DNA from: Noviherbaspirillum aerium
GTDB taxonomy: Bacteria; Pseudomonadota; Gammaproteobacteria; Burkholderiales; Burkholderiaceae_D
Length of the DNA: 64,000 nucleotides
Direction of reading: 5' to 3'
Assembly: GCF_008929045.1 (NCBI RefSeq)
Contig: NZ_VFAH01000023.1
Coordinates: 21,966-85,965 of the forward strand
The stretch's first letter is position 1. Every line of letters starts with the position of its first letter. Position numbers and translations under genes: made by a program. The notes beneath the pieces were generated by a model that saw only the letters and a list, made by a program, of their open reading frames with translations, was not told where the DNA came from and ran no database searches. Below, piece by piece: positions 45,787 through 54,066 of this stretch.

Positions 45787-47036
45787 TTCCCATCAAGCCC
45801 GTCCGCGAGGGCCAGGCGTCCGCATCTTCCGCTGCATCGACAGCGGCATCGCCGGCAGAGGTCGCCGGCGCCTTCCTCAGGCCCGGCGCGCTGCAGCTCT
45901 CCGCATTGCCGCCGCTGTCGCTGTATGTGCATTTTCCGTGGTGCGTGCAGAAATGCCCGTATTGCGATTTCAATTCGCATGAAGTCCGCGGAAGCTTTCC
46001 AGAGGAAGAGTATCTTTCCGCCTTGCGAAGTGATCTGGAAAGCGCGCTGCCCCTGATCTGGGGGCGCAAGATCTATACGATTTTCATCGGCGGAGGAACG
46101 CCAAGCCTGATGTCGGCCGCAGGACTCGATCGCCTGATGTCCGACATCCGTTCGATGCTGCCCCTGGATGGTGCCGCGGAAATCACGATGGAAGCCAATC
46201 CCGGCACCTTCGAAGCCGACAAGTTCCGCTCTTACCGCACCAGCGGCATCAACCGGCTTTCGATCGGCATCCAGAGTTTCAATGCCCGCCACCTGCAGGC
46301 GCTGGGCCGTATTCATGATGACGGCGAGGCACGCAAGGCCGTCGAGATTGCGCACGCCAATTTCGACAACTTCAATCTCGACCTGATGTATGCGCTGCCG
46401 TCGCAGACGCTGGACGAGGCTCGCCGGGACGTATCCACCGCAATCGGATTTGCGCCGCCGCACCTGTCGCTTTATCACCTGACGCTGGAACCGAATACTT
46501 ATTTTGCGAAGCATCCTCCTTCGGTGCCGGATGACGACGCCAGTGCCGAAATGCAGGACATGATCGCAGCCCTGACGTCGGATGCCGGCTATCAGCATTA
46601 TGAAGTCAGCGCCTATGGAAAGCCTGGCCGGCAGGCCAGGCATAACCTGAACTATTGGCAGTTCGGCGATTATCTCGGCATCGGCGCCGGCGCCCATTCC
46701 AAGATTTCCTTCCCGCATCGGATCGTGCGGCAGATGCGGTACAAGCAGCCCAAGGCCTATCTGGAAAACACGAAGGCCGGCCGGCCGATCCAGGAGGAAT
46801 TCGAACTGGAACGCGATGATCTGGGCTTCGAATTCATGCTCAATGCGCTGCGCCTGAACGACGGTTTCGAAGTGAACCTGTTCAGCGAACGTACAGGCCT
46901 GTCCATCAATGCGATTGACAAGGCGCTTGATGCGGCGGAAGCAAAAGGGCTGCTTTACCGGGATTACCGGATCATCCGCCCGACGGAACTCGGCCGCCGT
47001 TTTCTCAACGACTTGCAGCAAATGTTTCTTGATTGA
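45783..47036 (+). CDS. hemW: HemW, radical SAM heme chaperone (HemN-like)
   Basis: HemW is a radical-SAM protein that binds heme and delivers it to respiratory enzymes; it was long misannotated as coproporphyrinogen oxidase. The 417-aa product has the iron-sulfur cluster motif C54-X3-C58-X2-C61 in FPWCVQKCPYCDFNSHE, then FIGGGTPSLM, EANPGTFE, NRLSIGIQSFN and DLMYALPSQT. The HemN-type C-terminal domain is complete. The first 40 residues are a Ser/Ala-rich extension not seen in E. coli. The CPYC lacks the extra Cys typical of true HemN, which favours HemW. Confidence 0.94.
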   Translation: MIPIKPVREGQASASSAASTAASPAEVAGAFLRPGALQLSALPPLSLYVHFPWCVQKCPYCDFNSHEVRGSFPEEEYLSALRSDLESALPLIWGRKIYTIFIGGGTPSLMSAAGLDRLMSDIRSMLPLDGAAEITMEANPGTFEADKFRSYRTSGINRLSIGIQSFNARHLQALGRIHDDGEARKAVEIAHANFDNFNLDLMYALPSQTLDEARRDVSTAIGFAPPHLSLYHLTLEPNTYFAKHPPSVPDDDASAEMQDMIAALTSDAGYQHYEVSAYGKPGRQARHNLNYWQFGDYLGIGAGAHSKISFPHRIVRQMRYKQPKAYLENTKAGRPIQEEFELERDDLGFEFMLNALRLNDGFEVNLFSERTGLSINAIDKALDAAEAKGLLYRDYRIIRPTELGRRFLNDLQQMFLD

Positions 47037-47065
47037 CGGCATATCAAGTTCCTTCGGCAGGGGAA

Positions 47066-47095
47066 TTGCTGCAATTGCCAGGACTTGGGTATAAT
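47066..47095 (+). promoter_or_regulatory. Sigma70 promoter of tRNA-Ser
   Basis: TTGCTG (47066-47071) and TATAAT (47090-47095) are 18 bp apart, ending 55 bp before the tRNA. Confidence 0.6.
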
Positions 47096-47150
47096 CGAAC
47101 TCCCAAACGCCGCAAGCAGCTGCCGCAATGCAGCTGGCGGCAAAGATCAT

Positions 47151-47240
47151 GGAGGTTTGGGTGAGTGGTTTAAACCAGCAGTCTTGAAAACTGCCGACGG
47201 GGTGACCCGTCCGTGAGTTCGAATCTCACAGCCTCCGCCA
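47151..47240 (+). tRNA. tRNA-Ser (anticodon UGA)
   Basis: The 90-nt gene folds as a class II tRNA. GGAGGTT pairs with AGCCTCC in the acceptor stem. The anticodon stem GCAGT/ACTGC encloses CTTGAAA with anticodon TGA. A long variable arm, GACGGGGTGACCCGTC, is followed by GTGAG-TTCGAAT-CTCAC. The CCA end is encoded. It decodes UCA and probably other UCN codons. Confidence 0.97.
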
Positions 47241-47316
47241 CTATCTGGTATTCATGCGGCCGTCAAGGGAAATGCAGCATCGGCCCGCGAGTCAATCCGC
47301 ATTGATATTGCATGGC

Positions 47317-47352
47317 AAAAAGCCGTTATCGACATCGCGATAACGGCTTTTT
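47317..47352 (+). terminator. Rho-independent terminator after tRNA-Ser
   Basis: AAAAAGCCGTTATCG and CGATAACGGCTTTTT form a perfect 15-bp stem around ACATCG. Confidence 0.93.
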
Positions 47353-47460
47353 CGTTTGAGCTTTTGTAAGCACTCTGCCGTGCAGAACGCTTACACCTGT
47401 CTCACCTTCCGTTGGTTGATACCGGCAGCCGATCCAAGCCTGATTGTCTGAGCCTGACTA

Positions 47461-47934
47461 TTACTGTTTGGCGAACACGAATGTGTCTTCGCCATCGACC
47501 AATGTGAGGGTGCGTCCGTCTGCCGAGAAAGTCGCAAGCATGTTGGTGGTTTCGCCGCCATCCGACACATTGAGTTTTTCAGCGCTACCAGACATTTCGA
47601 TGAAGCTTGCGCTGAATGGAAAGCTCACTTGTGCCGACGGTCCGCCGCAGTTTGCCTGCTTGTAGCCATCAGCGATGATCCTTCCATCCGCCAGCTTGCT
47701 GCTGCCACTGTTCAAGGCGAGCGTCATTCGCACCGATTGCTGACCTTCGGGCATGCAAGCCGTTGACCACGTGCCAGCATATTTCGTCATATCGCCAGGC
47801 GCGCTTGCAGCTAGTGCAGGCTGCTGCGCCGCAGTTGGCGTTGTGCTTTGATTATCGCCGCCGCCGCCACATGCGCCAAGGATGGCTGTCAGGGCGACAA
47901 GAAGAAGTTTACTTTTCATTTCGGTTGTTTTCAT
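47461..47934 (-). CDS. Putative lipoprotein of unknown function (157 aa)
   Basis: The N-terminus MKTTEMKSKLLLVALTAILGACGGGG is a lipoprotein signal peptide with lipobox LGAC followed by four Gly. A Gln/Thr/Ala-rich linker follows, then a domain beginning YAGTWSTACMPEGQQSVRMTLALN with two later Cys in a pattern that could form a disulfide. Asp at +2 is absent, so transport to the outer membrane is likely. No family was recognised. ATG at 47934 is taken, but 47919 is possible. It stands alone between tRNA-Ser and a repeat element. Confidence 0.75.
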   Translation of the reverse strand: MKTTEMKSKLLLVALTAILGACGGGGDNQSTTPTAAQQPALAASAPGDMTKYAGTWSTACMPEGQQSVRMTLALNSGSSKLADGRIIADGYKQANCGGPSAQVSFPFSASFIEMSGSAEKLNVSDGGETTNMLATFSADGRTLTLVDGEDTFVFAKQ

Positions 47935-48067
47935 GAGTGAACCAAGTGTCTGTTTCAATGCGGTCGAATCTTAGCTTGGCGTTTGAACACGCTCGGCGAA
48001 AAATAAAATATTGATATGCAAGATGTTGTTCAGGTGTTGCATTGACGCCTAAACCTGTCGAATTGTT

Positions 48068-48227
48068 TAGAGCGGATTGCAGGTGGGTGCATGGAAGAAT
48101 CGGTTTGCCCCCGGATGCAGGGCAAGGCGTTAGGGGGCCGTGTGGCGGGCCACACCAGCGACGAACAACGCTGCCATGCGCCCAGGGCAGACCGAGGCGA
48201 CCGCACACCCACCTGCAATCCGCTCTA
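48068..48227. repeat. Palindromic repeat family B with 22-bp perfect terminal inverted repeats (160 bp)
   Basis: The ends TAGAGCGGATTGCAGG... and ...CCTGCAATCCGCTCTA are exact inverse copies over 22 bp, and the inner arms remain roughly palindromic to the centre. Both ends carry TA. The outer TAGAGCGG is shared with family A, and the inner GCGTTGT segment occurs in both, so the families are probably related. Confidence 0.85.
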
Positions 48228-48333
48228 TTCATGCCGACATGCACGGTACATGCCGTTGCGCCGGGTCTGGAGACGCGAAAACGGGAAATCACGTATGCTT
48301 CGTGTCTTTTCCGGCGCTGCCGGACATTCCTTC

Positions 48334-49242
48334 ATGTCTTCGGCAATGAATCGACAACTGACTCCAGCGACTGCGATGCTCCTCGTGGTGCCGCCCTTGC
48401 TCTGGGCCGGCAATGCGATTGTCGGAAGGCTGGTACATGACATGGTGCCGCCACTGATGCTCAACTTCCTGCGCTGGGCGATCGCACTGCTGATTCTGGT
48501 GCCGCTTGGAAGTCGAATCTTCCGTTCCGGCGGCGAGCTCTGGCAACATCGTCGCCAGCTTGCTGTTCTGGGTCTGCTCGGCATCGGCATGTATAACGCA
48601 TTACAGTACCTGGCCCTGCAAACGTCGACACCGATCAATGTGACACTGGTGGCAGCCAGCATGCCGGTGTGGATGCTGCTTATCGGCTGGCTGTTCTTCA
48701 ATGCCGGGGTATCGCGCAAGCAGATCATCGGCGCGGCTTTTTCAATCGGCGGCGTGCTGCTGGTGCTCAGCCGCGGCGACCTGCGGCAGTTGCTGGCGAT
48801 GCGGCTGGTTGCCGGGGATGTGTTCATGATCGTGGCCACGATTTGCTGGTCGTTCTACAGCTGGCTGCTGACACGCACCACAGTCGACAAAACCCTGCGC
48901 AGCGACTGGGCGGCGTTCCTGCTGGCCCAGGTCGCATTCGGCGTTGTCTGGTCGGGTGCGTTTGCCGCGGGCGAGTGGATGGTCACCGAGAGACCGGTGG
49001 CCTGGAGCTGGCCGCTGGCGGGCGCGCTGCTGTTCGTCGCTATCGGACCTGCGGTAATTGCGTTTCGCTGCTGGGGGCTGGGAGTGCAGCGGGTTGGTCC
49101 GAGCATTGCCGGTTTCTTCAGCAACCTGACCCCGCTGTTTGCGGCATTGATGTCTTCCGCTTTTCTGGGAGATCTGCCGCATGCCTATCATATCGCCGCA
49201 TTTGCAATGATCGTCGGCGGCATCGTACTGTCATCACGCTGA
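48334..49242 (+). CDS. EamA/DMT-family transporter
   Basis: The 302-aa protein has ten hydrophobic segments arranged as two EamA repeats. These include PPLLWAGNAIVGRLVHDMVPPLMLNFLRWAIALLILVPL in the first and FMIVATICWSFYSWLLTR and AFRCWGLGVQRVGPSIAGFFSNLTPLFAALMSSAFLGD in the second. DMT transporters of this kind export amino acids or other metabolites; the substrate is unknown. The frame stays open upstream through the repeat element, but that part has no transporter-like sequence. Starts at 48334 or 48346 are both plausible. Confidence 0.9.
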   Translation: MSSAMNRQLTPATAMLLVVPPLLWAGNAIVGRLVHDMVPPLMLNFLRWAIALLILVPLGSRIFRSGGELWQHRRQLAVLGLLGIGMYNALQYLALQTSTPINVTLVAASMPVWMLLIGWLFFNAGVSRKQIIGAAFSIGGVLLVLSRGDLRQLLAMRLVAGDVFMIVATICWSFYSWLLTRTTVDKTLRSDWAAFLLAQVAFGVVWSGAFAAGEWMVTERPVAWSWPLAGALLFVAIGPAVIAFRCWGLGVQRVGPSIAGFFSNLTPLFAALMSSAFLGDLPHAYHIAAFAMIVGGIVLSSR

Positions 49243-49337
49243 ACGCAAACCGCCGCCTCATGCCGGGTGACAATCATCAAGGCAACGGCAAGGCGGCTCA
49301 GTAAGATCTTCTCAACAGTATGTCAGGGAGGATCGAT

Positions 49338-49577
49338 ATGAATATTGCCTGGAACCCGCCTGGACTCAGTTCGGCGATTGATCGCCTCATGGATTTCTGG
49401 GATGAGAATGTCAGCGTGCCGATCCGGCGCGCGCAGCCGGTACAGCCGCCACAGCCGGAGCCGCCGGTCGCGGTGCCGCCCTCGAATGCAGCCCATCACC
49501 ACGAGGAACGGCATGGACAGCAGGGCTCCGCAGGGGAGGGTTGCATCAGTGCCCTGGCGGTGCTGGCGGGTGGCTGA
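49338..49577 (+). CDS. Hypothetical small protein (79 aa), Pro/His-rich tail
   Basis: No family is recognised. The ATG at 49338 has a strong ribosome binding site (GGGAGG). The N-terminal 30 residues (MNIAWNPPGLSSAIDRLMDFWDE) could form an amphipathic helix. They are followed by a Pro/Gln-rich stretch (RAQPVQPPQPEPPVAVPP), a His cluster (AAHHHEERHG) and a Gly/Ala tail. It lies alone on the plus strand. Coding is plausible from the ribosome binding site, but the low complexity leaves doubt. Confidence 0.5.
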   Translation: MNIAWNPPGLSSAIDRLMDFWDENVSVPIRRAQPVQPPQPEPPVAVPPSNAAHHHEERHGQQGSAGEGCISALAVLAGG

Positions 49578-49661
49578 GTCGGCTGATGCAGTTGATGCAG
49601 CGAAGCCGGCGATGAAGAACGTTCCGGTGTTCCGTCGCGCCCGTTTTCAGCCGGCCTGAAA

Positions 49662-49904
49662 TCACTGCTTTGGCCGTTGATCTTCCTTGAGATAGGAATA
49701 ACGCGGCTGCTGTTCTTCCCGGGTTGGCGGACGATCGGCATATTCCTGCTCTTCCACGACATCAATATACTGGCTGCCGTCGAGCGGGCGGCCGACATAG
49801 GGCCCTGGTGGCGTCTTCATTTCCGGATCCGGTTGATGCGCGGCCTCTTTTGCCGTATCGGACGAAGGGGGTGTCTTTGCTTGCATGGCTTGCTCCTGTG
49901 TCAT
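49662..49904 (-). CDS. Hypothetical small hydrophilic protein (80 aa)
   Basis: No family is recognised. The product is highly polar and probably disordered: MTQEQAMQAKTPPSSDTAKEAAHQPDPE, then PPGPYVGRPLDGSQYIDVVEEQEYAD and REEQQPRYSYLKEDQ. It has no hydrophobic core, cysteine or membrane segment. AGGAG lies a few bases before the ATG on the minus strand, which supports translation. Such small acidic proteins are common near stress genes, but its role cannot be stated. Confidence 0.55.
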   Translation of the reverse strand: MTQEQAMQAKTPPSSDTAKEAAHQPDPEMKTPPGPYVGRPLDGSQYIDVVEEQEYADRPPTREEQQPRYSYLKEDQRPKQ

Positions 49905-49988
49905 CGTTCAAGTTAGATGCGCAACGCGCCATGCAGTTCTGGCAATTGCCGGTGCATATCGCTTCAATCAATGACCGCAGCATTGCAA

Positions 49989-50019
49989 AGAAAAGTCCAT
50001 GTCTTGGGGACATGGACTT
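49989..50019 (-). terminator. Rho-independent terminator after tRNA-Thr (minus strand)
   Basis: Read on the minus strand, AAGTCCATGTC pairs perfectly with GACATGGACTT (11 bp) around a 5-nt loop, followed by TTCTTT. Confidence 0.88.
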
Positions 50020-50025
50020 GGGAGA

Positions 50026-50101
50026 TGGTGCCGGCTGCCGGATTCGAACTGGCCACCTGATGATTACAAGTCAACTGCTCTACCAAATGAGCTAAGCCGG
50101 C
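50026..50101 (-). tRNA. tRNA-Thr (anticodon UGU)
   Basis: On the minus strand the 76-nt gene begins GCCGGCTTAGCTCATTTGG. The anticodon stem-loop TTGACTTGTAATCAT carries anticodon TGT. The T-arm is CCAGTTCGAATCCGG-like, and the acceptor stem GCCGGCT/AGCCGGC is closed by discriminator A and an encoded CCA. It reads ACA and other ACN codons. Confidence 0.96.
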
Positions 50102-50232
50102 AATGTTTCGCTATGACGCCTTTCCGGCGAAGAGGTTCACAGGTTCACGCTCCGGTCTGCATTTTCGCCACGTTGGTCAGGTCAACCGGCCAATGGGATC
50201 CAATGGAGGCGACTGGTGCGGGATCAATGGAC

Positions 50233-51399
50233 TCAGGCCGCATCCCGCTGTTCATCCAGTCTTCCCCGATAGAGGGCGGCGACCAGGTCGGACTGAGTCA
50301 CAATGCCGATCAGTCGCCGTTCGCTGTCGATGACGGGAACGTGATGCAGGCCGCTGCCCGAAAGCAGCGGTACCAGTTCAACCACATGGCTGCTGCCGCA
50401 GATGGTTTGCACATTGCGCGTCATGATCTGCCCGACCGCTTCGGGCTTGTCGGAATAGAGGCCGGGCGTGCGACGGATGAATTGCCTGAGCTTCTTGTCG
50501 AAGCCTTCGTGCAGATCAAGATCGGCATGCTTCATGAAATCGTGCACCGTGATGATGCCGATCACGCGGCGAGCCCGGTCCAGCACCGGCAGCGCCTTGA
50601 TATTGTGCTTGCGCAGCAGCGCCCATGCTTCCTCCAGGTCGGTTCCGTATTCGACCGTCACCACATCATGCGACATGATGTCGGCGCAAGTCATTTCTCC
50701 GAAGCGGCGGCGATAGGCGTGCATCTCGGTCTGCAGGAACAGTGATTCAAGATCGTCCCTGCTGACGTCGAGGACCTGGTTGTAGCGCTTGAGCACATCA
50801 TCGAGGTCTTCAGGCGTGAAGCCGAGGCGATCTGCCGGAAGCGCGTCCTGCGTACCGTGCTTGTTGTCGTGATCCATGGCCGGGCGATGCGGATAAGGCC
50901 GGCGGGTGGCGTTGTTGAATATCAGAGCCACTGCCAGCAGGAGAAGGGAATTGAGCCCGACAGGTATCAGGGCGAAACCGAAGCCGGCGGAAGTGACCGC
51001 GGGACCACCGAGCACCGCAGTCAGCGCAATGGCGCCGCCAGGGGGATGCAGGCAGCGAAGCAGGATCATGGTGGCGATGGCAAGCGCAATTGCTGCCGAA
51101 GCCGCTGTTGTCGGATCGGCAATCCAGCGTGCGCACAAAATGCCGACCAGCGCCGATATGACATTGCCGCCGAGAATGGACCAGGGCTGGGCGAGGGGAC
51201 TGGATGGAAGCGCAAACAGGAGAACGGCGGAGGCACCCATGGGGGCGATCAGGAAAGGGAGCGTGGCACCCGCACCCAGCATATGCCGGCTCACAAGGGC
51301 GGTGATGATGATGCCAAGAAGCGCACCGCTGCATGCGCGCAAGCGCTCGATGCCATTGACCGCCATCGGGGCGGGTAGAAGTCGATTCAGACGGGACAA
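50233..51399 (-). CDS. HPP-family membrane protein with tandem CBS domains
   Basis: The 388-aa protein has an N-terminal HPP membrane domain of four to five helices (residues 20-170; LPFLIAPMGASAVLLFALPSSPLAQPW and RCLHPPGGAIALTAVLGG, the source of the family name). Two CBS domains follow (about 240-300, ADIMSHDVVTVEYGTDLEEAW; about 325-385, QIMTRNVQTICGSSHVVELV). HPP proteins have been linked to nitrite transport in plants and cyanobacteria; CBS pairs bind adenosine nucleotides. The start seems to be TTG at 51399, since the RLLPAP N-terminus is typical; ATG at 51366 is an alternative. Confidence 0.88.
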   Translation of the reverse strand: MSRLNRLLPAPMAVNGIERLRACSGALLGIIITALVSRHMLGAGATLPFLIAPMGASAVLLFALPSSPLAQPWSILGGNVISALVGILCARWIADPTTAASAAIALAIATMILLRCLHPPGGAIALTAVLGGPAVTSAGFGFALIPVGLNSLLLLAVALIFNNATRRPYPHRPAMDHDNKHGTQDALPADRLGFTPEDLDDVLKRYNQVLDVSRDDLESLFLQTEMHAYRRRFGEMTCADIMSHDVVTVEYGTDLEEAWALLRKHNIKALPVLDRARRVIGIITVHDFMKHADLDLHEGFDKKLRQFIRRTPGLYSDKPEAVGQIMTRNVQTICGSSHVVELVPLLSGSGLHHVPVIDSERRLIGIVTQSDLVAALYRGRLDEQRDAA

Positions 51400-51610
51400 G
51401 ATAGTTGAAGTAATTGCACGGGTGCAGTATCACCGCATGGATGAACTTATTCCCTGGCAGCGGCAACCGGAAGCCGCAGGAGGAAGCAGCGCTGCATGAC
51501 CGATGGATTAATGGAAAGGTAGGAGTTTACACTGCCCGCCCCAAACTGGTGCAGATTGATGTCGTCAATACCGGACGGCGCCGTAGCGGGCCATCTGCAT
51601 TCCGGCCTGC

Positions 51611-51889
51611 TTATGCCTTGAGGAAGCGTTTGATGCCATCCTTCTGGATGACGTCGCCCCAGGATTCAATGTGGTAGATCTCTCCGACCTTGTGCAGGAC
51701 CACCCCGAATTCCTCGCGCAAACGCATGACATCGTGATCGATGGACTCCCGTTTATGGCTGGTCAGATCGGCAATTGCGGATGTTGTCGGGCGTTCGAGC
51801 AGGTCGATCGCGGAAAGCAGGACGAATAGTTTTCGGGCATCGTTGTCGGGATATTGGGGAACGCCGAACTGGTTTCTCGGAAAGCTCAT
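51611..51889 (-). CDS. Hypothetical protein, winged-helix-like (92 aa)
   Basis: No family is recognised with certainty. After an aromatic start (MSFPRNQFGVPQYPDNDARK) comes a helix-turn-helix-like region, LSAIDLLERPTTSAIADLTSHKRESIDHDVMRLREEF. It is followed by a beta-like wing (GVVLHKVGEIYHIESWGDVI) and a Lys-rich end. That pattern suggests a small winged-helix DNA-binding protein. ATG at 51889 has GAGGTGG just upstream; an ATG five codons earlier is weaker. It is upstream of the HPP-CBS gene on the same strand, with about 210 bp between. Confidence 0.7.
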   Translation of the reverse strand: MSFPRNQFGVPQYPDNDARKLFVLLSAIDLLERPTTSAIADLTSHKRESIDHDVMRLREEFGVVLHKVGEIYHIESWGDVIQKDGIKRFLKA

Positions 51890-52014
51890 TACCACCTCCG
51901 TCATTGTCGTTGCATGCCTTTTTCCTGATTGCCCGTCTGCCTGTTCATCCGTTCCCAGCGATCGTCATCCAAGGCAGTACACTGTCTGCACTGCCTATGG
52001 ACTGGCGCGCGCTG

Positions 52015-52644
52015 CTATTGTTCGCGGTTCCCGGCCAGACGGAATGCCTCGGTCTTTTCCCGCGCCGATTCACGGCTCATCACACCAGCGCTGACCAGCA
52101 TGGCGACCGCGCCTTCCAGGCGGCCGAGCGCCTTTTCCTCCCCAAGCCTTCCACGCGCCTTTTCCGTGCGGACAGCGAGTTCCCGGTAGGCCTCGTGCAG
52201 CGCGCCATAGGCGCGGTTGGTCACGCCCACGTGTCCCAGATCGGCGACTTCTTTCGGACTCTTGGCGTAATAGGCAAGCAGATCCTGAATACGCTTAGTC
52301 CGTGAACGCGACAGTCCCAGTTCGGCAATCAGGGTTTGTCCGAGCTCGGTCACCGCGTCGGCCAGTTCCTCTCCTGTCTTGCCAAGATGCACAAGTCCGA
52401 ACCGGTGCGGTGCGAGTTCGGTGATCAGCTTTTCGATGGCATTGACCATGCGCATTTCATCCAGTTCGCGTTCACTGCGGGCAGGTTGCGGCACGTTTGT
52501 CGCAAGGCGCACGATGAGCCATGCATTGAAATCGGGAGGCATCGTTTCCGGATGGCTGCGCAGCCATTCGATGGACATGCGTTTATGCTCCTCGACCAGT
52601 CGTTGGTGCAGGGTGTCGTCGAGCGCAAGTGTGATGGAAGGCAT
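52015..52644 (-). CDS. Hypothetical protein (209 aa), helical
   Basis: No family is recognised. The start MPSITLALDDTLHQRLVEEHKRM resembles a short beta-strand plus helix, as in ribbon-helix-helix or antitoxin-like N-termini, but the rest is long and helical. Two charged stretches stand out: RSRTKRIQDLLAYYAKSPKEVADLG and RELAVRTEKARGRLGEEKALGRLEGA. No cysteine, signal peptide or membrane helix is seen. It lies alone on the minus strand, 125 bp upstream of the winged-helix-like gene. Confidence 0.65.
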   Translation of the reverse strand: MPSITLALDDTLHQRLVEEHKRMSIEWLRSHPETMPPDFNAWLIVRLATNVPQPARSERELDEMRMVNAIEKLITELAPHRFGLVHLGKTGEELADAVTELGQTLIAELGLSRSRTKRIQDLLAYYAKSPKEVADLGHVGVTNRAYGALHEAYRELAVRTEKARGRLGEEKALGRLEGAVAMLVSAGVMSRESAREKTEAFRLAGNREQ

Positions 52645-52687
52645 GAATACAGGGGATTAAGGGAACTGCAAGGCTATGCATGCGCTC

Positions 52688-52726
52688 GCACTGCAGGCGG
52701 CGGACGTTATCCGCCGCCTGCAGTGC
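52688..52726. repeat. 17-bp perfect hairpin in divergent intergenic region
   Basis: GCACTGCAGGCGGCGGA at 52688-52704 pairs exactly with 52710-52726 around CGTTA. It has no T-run and lies 44 bp beyond the start of the minus-strand gene and about 200 bp before the SDR gene, so it is not at a gene end. Confidence 0.75.
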
Positions 52727-52927
52727 GCCTGCCGGCCTTCGCATTGTAAGCCGTCACTGCGCCGATGCACCAGTGCCGCCGTGGCGGTAACGGTCTGCAA
52801 AAAAGCGCACGAGGCGAGTAAAAATTGCAGACGGACGACGGAAACCCATGGGCTTGGCGGATTGACAATGGCAGCTGCGTGGCGGGCATGCTTCTCGCTG
52901 CCGCCTTTTACGGAAAGGAGTGTTCAG

Positions 52928-54028
52928 ATGAAATTCCGCCTGAAGAAAATATCCGAACAGGTCATCATCATCACCGGCGCGACCAGCGGCATCGGGCTCA
53001 CGACTGCGCGCCGGGCGGCGCAGCGCGGTGCCCGGCTGGTACTGGTGGCACGCAATGAAGATGCCTTGAAGCAATTGAATTTCGAACTGACCAAAAAGGG
53101 GGCCGAGGTCCTGCACGTGGTTGCCGACGTCGGTATCGAGGAAGATGTCAAGCGTGTCGCCAAGTCTGCGATCGAGCGCTTCGGCGGCTTCGACACCTGG
53201 GTCAATAATGCAGGCATTTCCATCTTCGGCCGCAACGAGGATATTTCCCTGGAGGATCAGCGCCGGCTTTTCCAGACCAATTTCTGGGGTGTGGTCTATG
53301 GTTCGCTGGCCGCGGCCGAGCATTTGAAGGAGCGCGGCGGCGCCATCATCAACCTCGGCAGCGAAGTCTCGGACCGTGCGGTGCCGCTGCAGGGCATGTA
53401 CTCCGCTTCCAAGCATGCGGTCAAGGGTTTCACCGACTCGCTGCGGCTGGAACTGGAAGCCGACAATGCGCCGATATCCGTCACGCTGATCAAGCCCGCA
53501 GCCATCGACACCATGTTCGTCGAACATGCGAAGAACTATATGAACGTGGAGCCGAAGTTGCCCCCGCCCATCTATGCGCCGGAAATCGCCGCGGACGCGA
53601 TTCTTTACGCAGCGGAAAATCCGAAGCGCGACATTTTTGTCGGCGGCGCCGCCAAGTTCGTGTCTTCCACCGCGCATTACGCGCCGCGCATCATGGACGG
53701 CATCATGAAACGCTTCATGTTCAAGCAGCAGCAATCGAACATGCCGGCCCGCGACAAAACCCAGAACAGCCTCTATAACCCGGGTTCGGACCTGCAGCAG
53801 CGTCAGGGCTATTCCGGCCATGTATTTGAATCCAGCCTGTACACCAAGGCGTCCTATCATCCGAAGACAGTGGCGACGCTGCTGACAGCGGGGCTTGTGC
53901 TTGCCGCCTGGTGGCGCCTGCGCGAGTCCGCGGCGGTGCGCCAGGACGATCGTCAGGTTTATCTGCCGGAGGAAGGACAGCAGGAATTGCAGAGGGATAT
54001 ACCCGACGCTTCCTATGCCACCCATTGA
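52928..54028 (+). CDS. Short-chain dehydrogenase/reductase with C-terminal membrane tail
   Basis: The 366-aa protein has a classical SDR core: cofactor loop TGATSGIG (16-23), NNAG (93-96), GSEVS with the catalytic Ser near residue 145, and YSASK with Y158 and K162. ARNED after the second strand (residues 41-45) suggests NADP(H) preference. Beyond the usual 250 residues there is an extension ending in a hydrophobic segment (TVATLLTAGLVLAAWW) and a charged tail, probably a membrane anchor. AAGGAG precedes the ATG at 52928. The substrate is unknown. The dksA-like gene follows after 38 bp and may be co-transcribed. Confidence 0.9.
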   Translation: MKFRLKKISEQVIIITGATSGIGLTTARRAAQRGARLVLVARNEDALKQLNFELTKKGAEVLHVVADVGIEEDVKRVAKSAIERFGGFDTWVNNAGISIFGRNEDISLEDQRRLFQTNFWGVVYGSLAAAEHLKERGGAIINLGSEVSDRAVPLQGMYSASKHAVKGFTDSLRLELEADNAPISVTLIKPAAIDTMFVEHAKNYMNVEPKLPPPIYAPEIAADAILYAAENPKRDIFVGGAAKFVSSTAHYAPRIMDGIMKRFMFKQQQSNMPARDKTQNSLYNPGSDLQQRQGYSGHVFESSLYTKASYHPKTVATLLTAGLVLAAWWRLRESAAVRQDDRQVYLPEEGQQELQRDIPDASYATH

Positions 54029-54059
54029 AGGAATTGAAGGAATCGAAGGAATTGAAGGA
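54024..54059 (+). repeat. Four 9-bp tandem repeats carrying Shine-Dalgarno-like AAGGA
   Basis: ATTGAAGGA is repeated four times without gaps (third copy ATCGAAGGA). The first copy overlaps the SDR stop codon, and the last ends 7 bp before the ATG of the dksA-like gene, so four potential ribosome binding sites precede one start codon. Confidence 0.9.
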
Positions 54060-54066
54060 ACCCCAT

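Noticed and set aside
48091..48333. N-terminal extension of the DMT transporter reading through the repeat element
   Set aside because: The frame is open but the extra 81 residues come largely from the palindromic element and have no transporter-like sequence.
50026..50101. tRNA-Thr as the attachment site of an integrated island
   Set aside because: No integrase gene and no duplicated tRNA 3' end were found in the neighbourhood.
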